In this document: positions 63,346-64,000 of the stretch, piece by piece
Layout of the letters: each line of letters starts with the position of its first letter
Position numbering within the stretch: position 1 is the first letter of the stretch
Assembly (NCBI GenBank): GCA_023213395.1
Contig: CM041465.1
Coordinates: 74,903,741-74,967,740, forward strand
Direction: 5' to 3'
Origin: Cycas panzhihuaensis
Taxonomy: Eukaryota; Cycadophyta
DNA: 64,000 nucleotides
The notes under the pieces: generated by a model
The model's input: only the letters and a program-made list of their open reading frames with translations
Told to the model about the DNA's origin: nothing
The model's database searches: none
Made by a program: the position numbers and the translations under genes

Positions 63346-64000
63346 ACAATTTTAAAAATAATTTGTATTAAAAAAAAATGGTGAAGGATGGGGGCGTGAA
63401 GACTCTATTGATCAGATCTCTCTATAGAAGCCACATAATGACACCAAATTTAGATGAGGCTGGGTATCATGGATAGCTAGGCACCGATAAATTTTTATAC
63501 CAAACAGATACCTATAGAATGAGAATGAAGCAGAGGAGTGAATCGAGTTCCATATGGGAAATTAAGACTCAAAGAGAGATTTCTCTCAGTATAAGTAATA
63601 AAAACACAAACTGCTTTTATTGTTGGTTAGAGAATTCAATTATGATCATAACAAGCAGTCATATGAGGTAGTTTCGATCAAAGATTGAGAAGTTGGAACT
63701 AGATGAAATGAAGTGAACGACGCAAGCAATGTACAAATATATATAAACAAAAAAATAAATAATATAAACGATGTTTTTACAAAGTTGAACCTTTAATATA
63801 TCGTGATATTATTTACATATCAAAATAAATAGAAGTTAAGCTGTGAATCTCACATAAATTTCTAAAAATTTAATTGATTGCATGCTAACCAAGTTGCTTT
63901 AATACCAAATGAAGGATGTAGAGGTGTAAAGCAGAACTACAATGGTGAGTGCATCTTGAGTTAACATAATCTTCCAAATCAATGACAGTGTTAAAAAACA
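63346..64000 (-). mobile_element. copia E family, second 5' end (leader, PBS, LTR), cut by window
   Basis: 63,346-63,895 repeats the copia E leader. GCTTTAATACCA at 63,896-63,907 is a mutated PBS complement. The LTR begins TGAAGGATG at 63,910 and runs off the edge, matching 61,705 onward. No gag-pol is attached; the copy stops at the microsatellite. Confidence 0.88.

Overview
This is nuclear DNA from a land plant with a large, repeat-rich, AT-rich genome, most likely a seed plant. A gymnosperm is possible, but nothing here proves it. Almost all of the window is nested, decayed retrotransposons of plant-specific types: Ty1/copia elements primed by initiator-Met tRNA (PBS TGGTATCAGAGC or TGGTATTAGAGC), a giant Tat/Ogre-type Ty3/gypsy element with a second archaeal-like RNase H, and a plant L1 LINE with a C-terminal RNase H. 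I found no intact host gene, tRNA, rRNA or CRISPR array. Two cellular-gene relics are carried inside transposons: a desiccation-related PCC13-62-like fragment and a small retroposed coding sequence.

Layout. 1-2,668: minus-strand gypsy remnant (gag, PR, RT, RNase H), followed by a copia-like LTR (2,669-3,302). 3,303-46,488: one minus-strand Tat-type gypsy element, about 17.7 kb of its own sequence, swollen to 43 kb by insertions. Its LTRs (about 2.4 kb each) are 44,082-46,488 and 3,303-12,246; the second is split by copia C (5,490-11,995). Reading leftwards, its body is gag (42-44 kb), PR (41.3 kb), linker, RT and RNase H (21.8-20.4 kb), integrase (20.2-18.2 kb), archaeal-like RNase H (17.1 kb), an opposite-strand extra ORF (14.0-15.7 kb) and minisatellite arrays (12.4-13.3 kb). 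Into this body landed copia A (22,420-27,393, TSD CTCTC), copia B (27,697-40,824, probable TSD AAGAG; itself hit by a 6.4-kb L1 at 28,528-34,939) and an 865-bp retroposed sequence (19,280-20,144, 14-bp TSD).

46,489-64,000: a second nest. Element D (a non-coding LTR element; LTRs at 47,123 and 62,382) contains copia E (minus strand, 49,807-62,061, near-TSD GAGAA/GAAAA). Copia E carries a 3.3-kb (CT)n/(TA)n/(TG)n microsatellite in its leader (57,821-61,140) and a solo LTR of the copia A family (50,796-51,351) flanked by 165-bp duplications. A second 5' end of the E family, again bordered by a TA microsatellite, sits at 62,750-64,000.

None of these elements looks autonomous now. Coding frames are often preserved but broken by in-frame stops of the kind made by C-to-T change at CAG, CAA, CGA and TGG codons, as expected of long-silenced, methylated transposons. 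The relative order of events can be read from the nesting: Tat first; then copia A, B and C and the retroposed gene; L1 after copia B.
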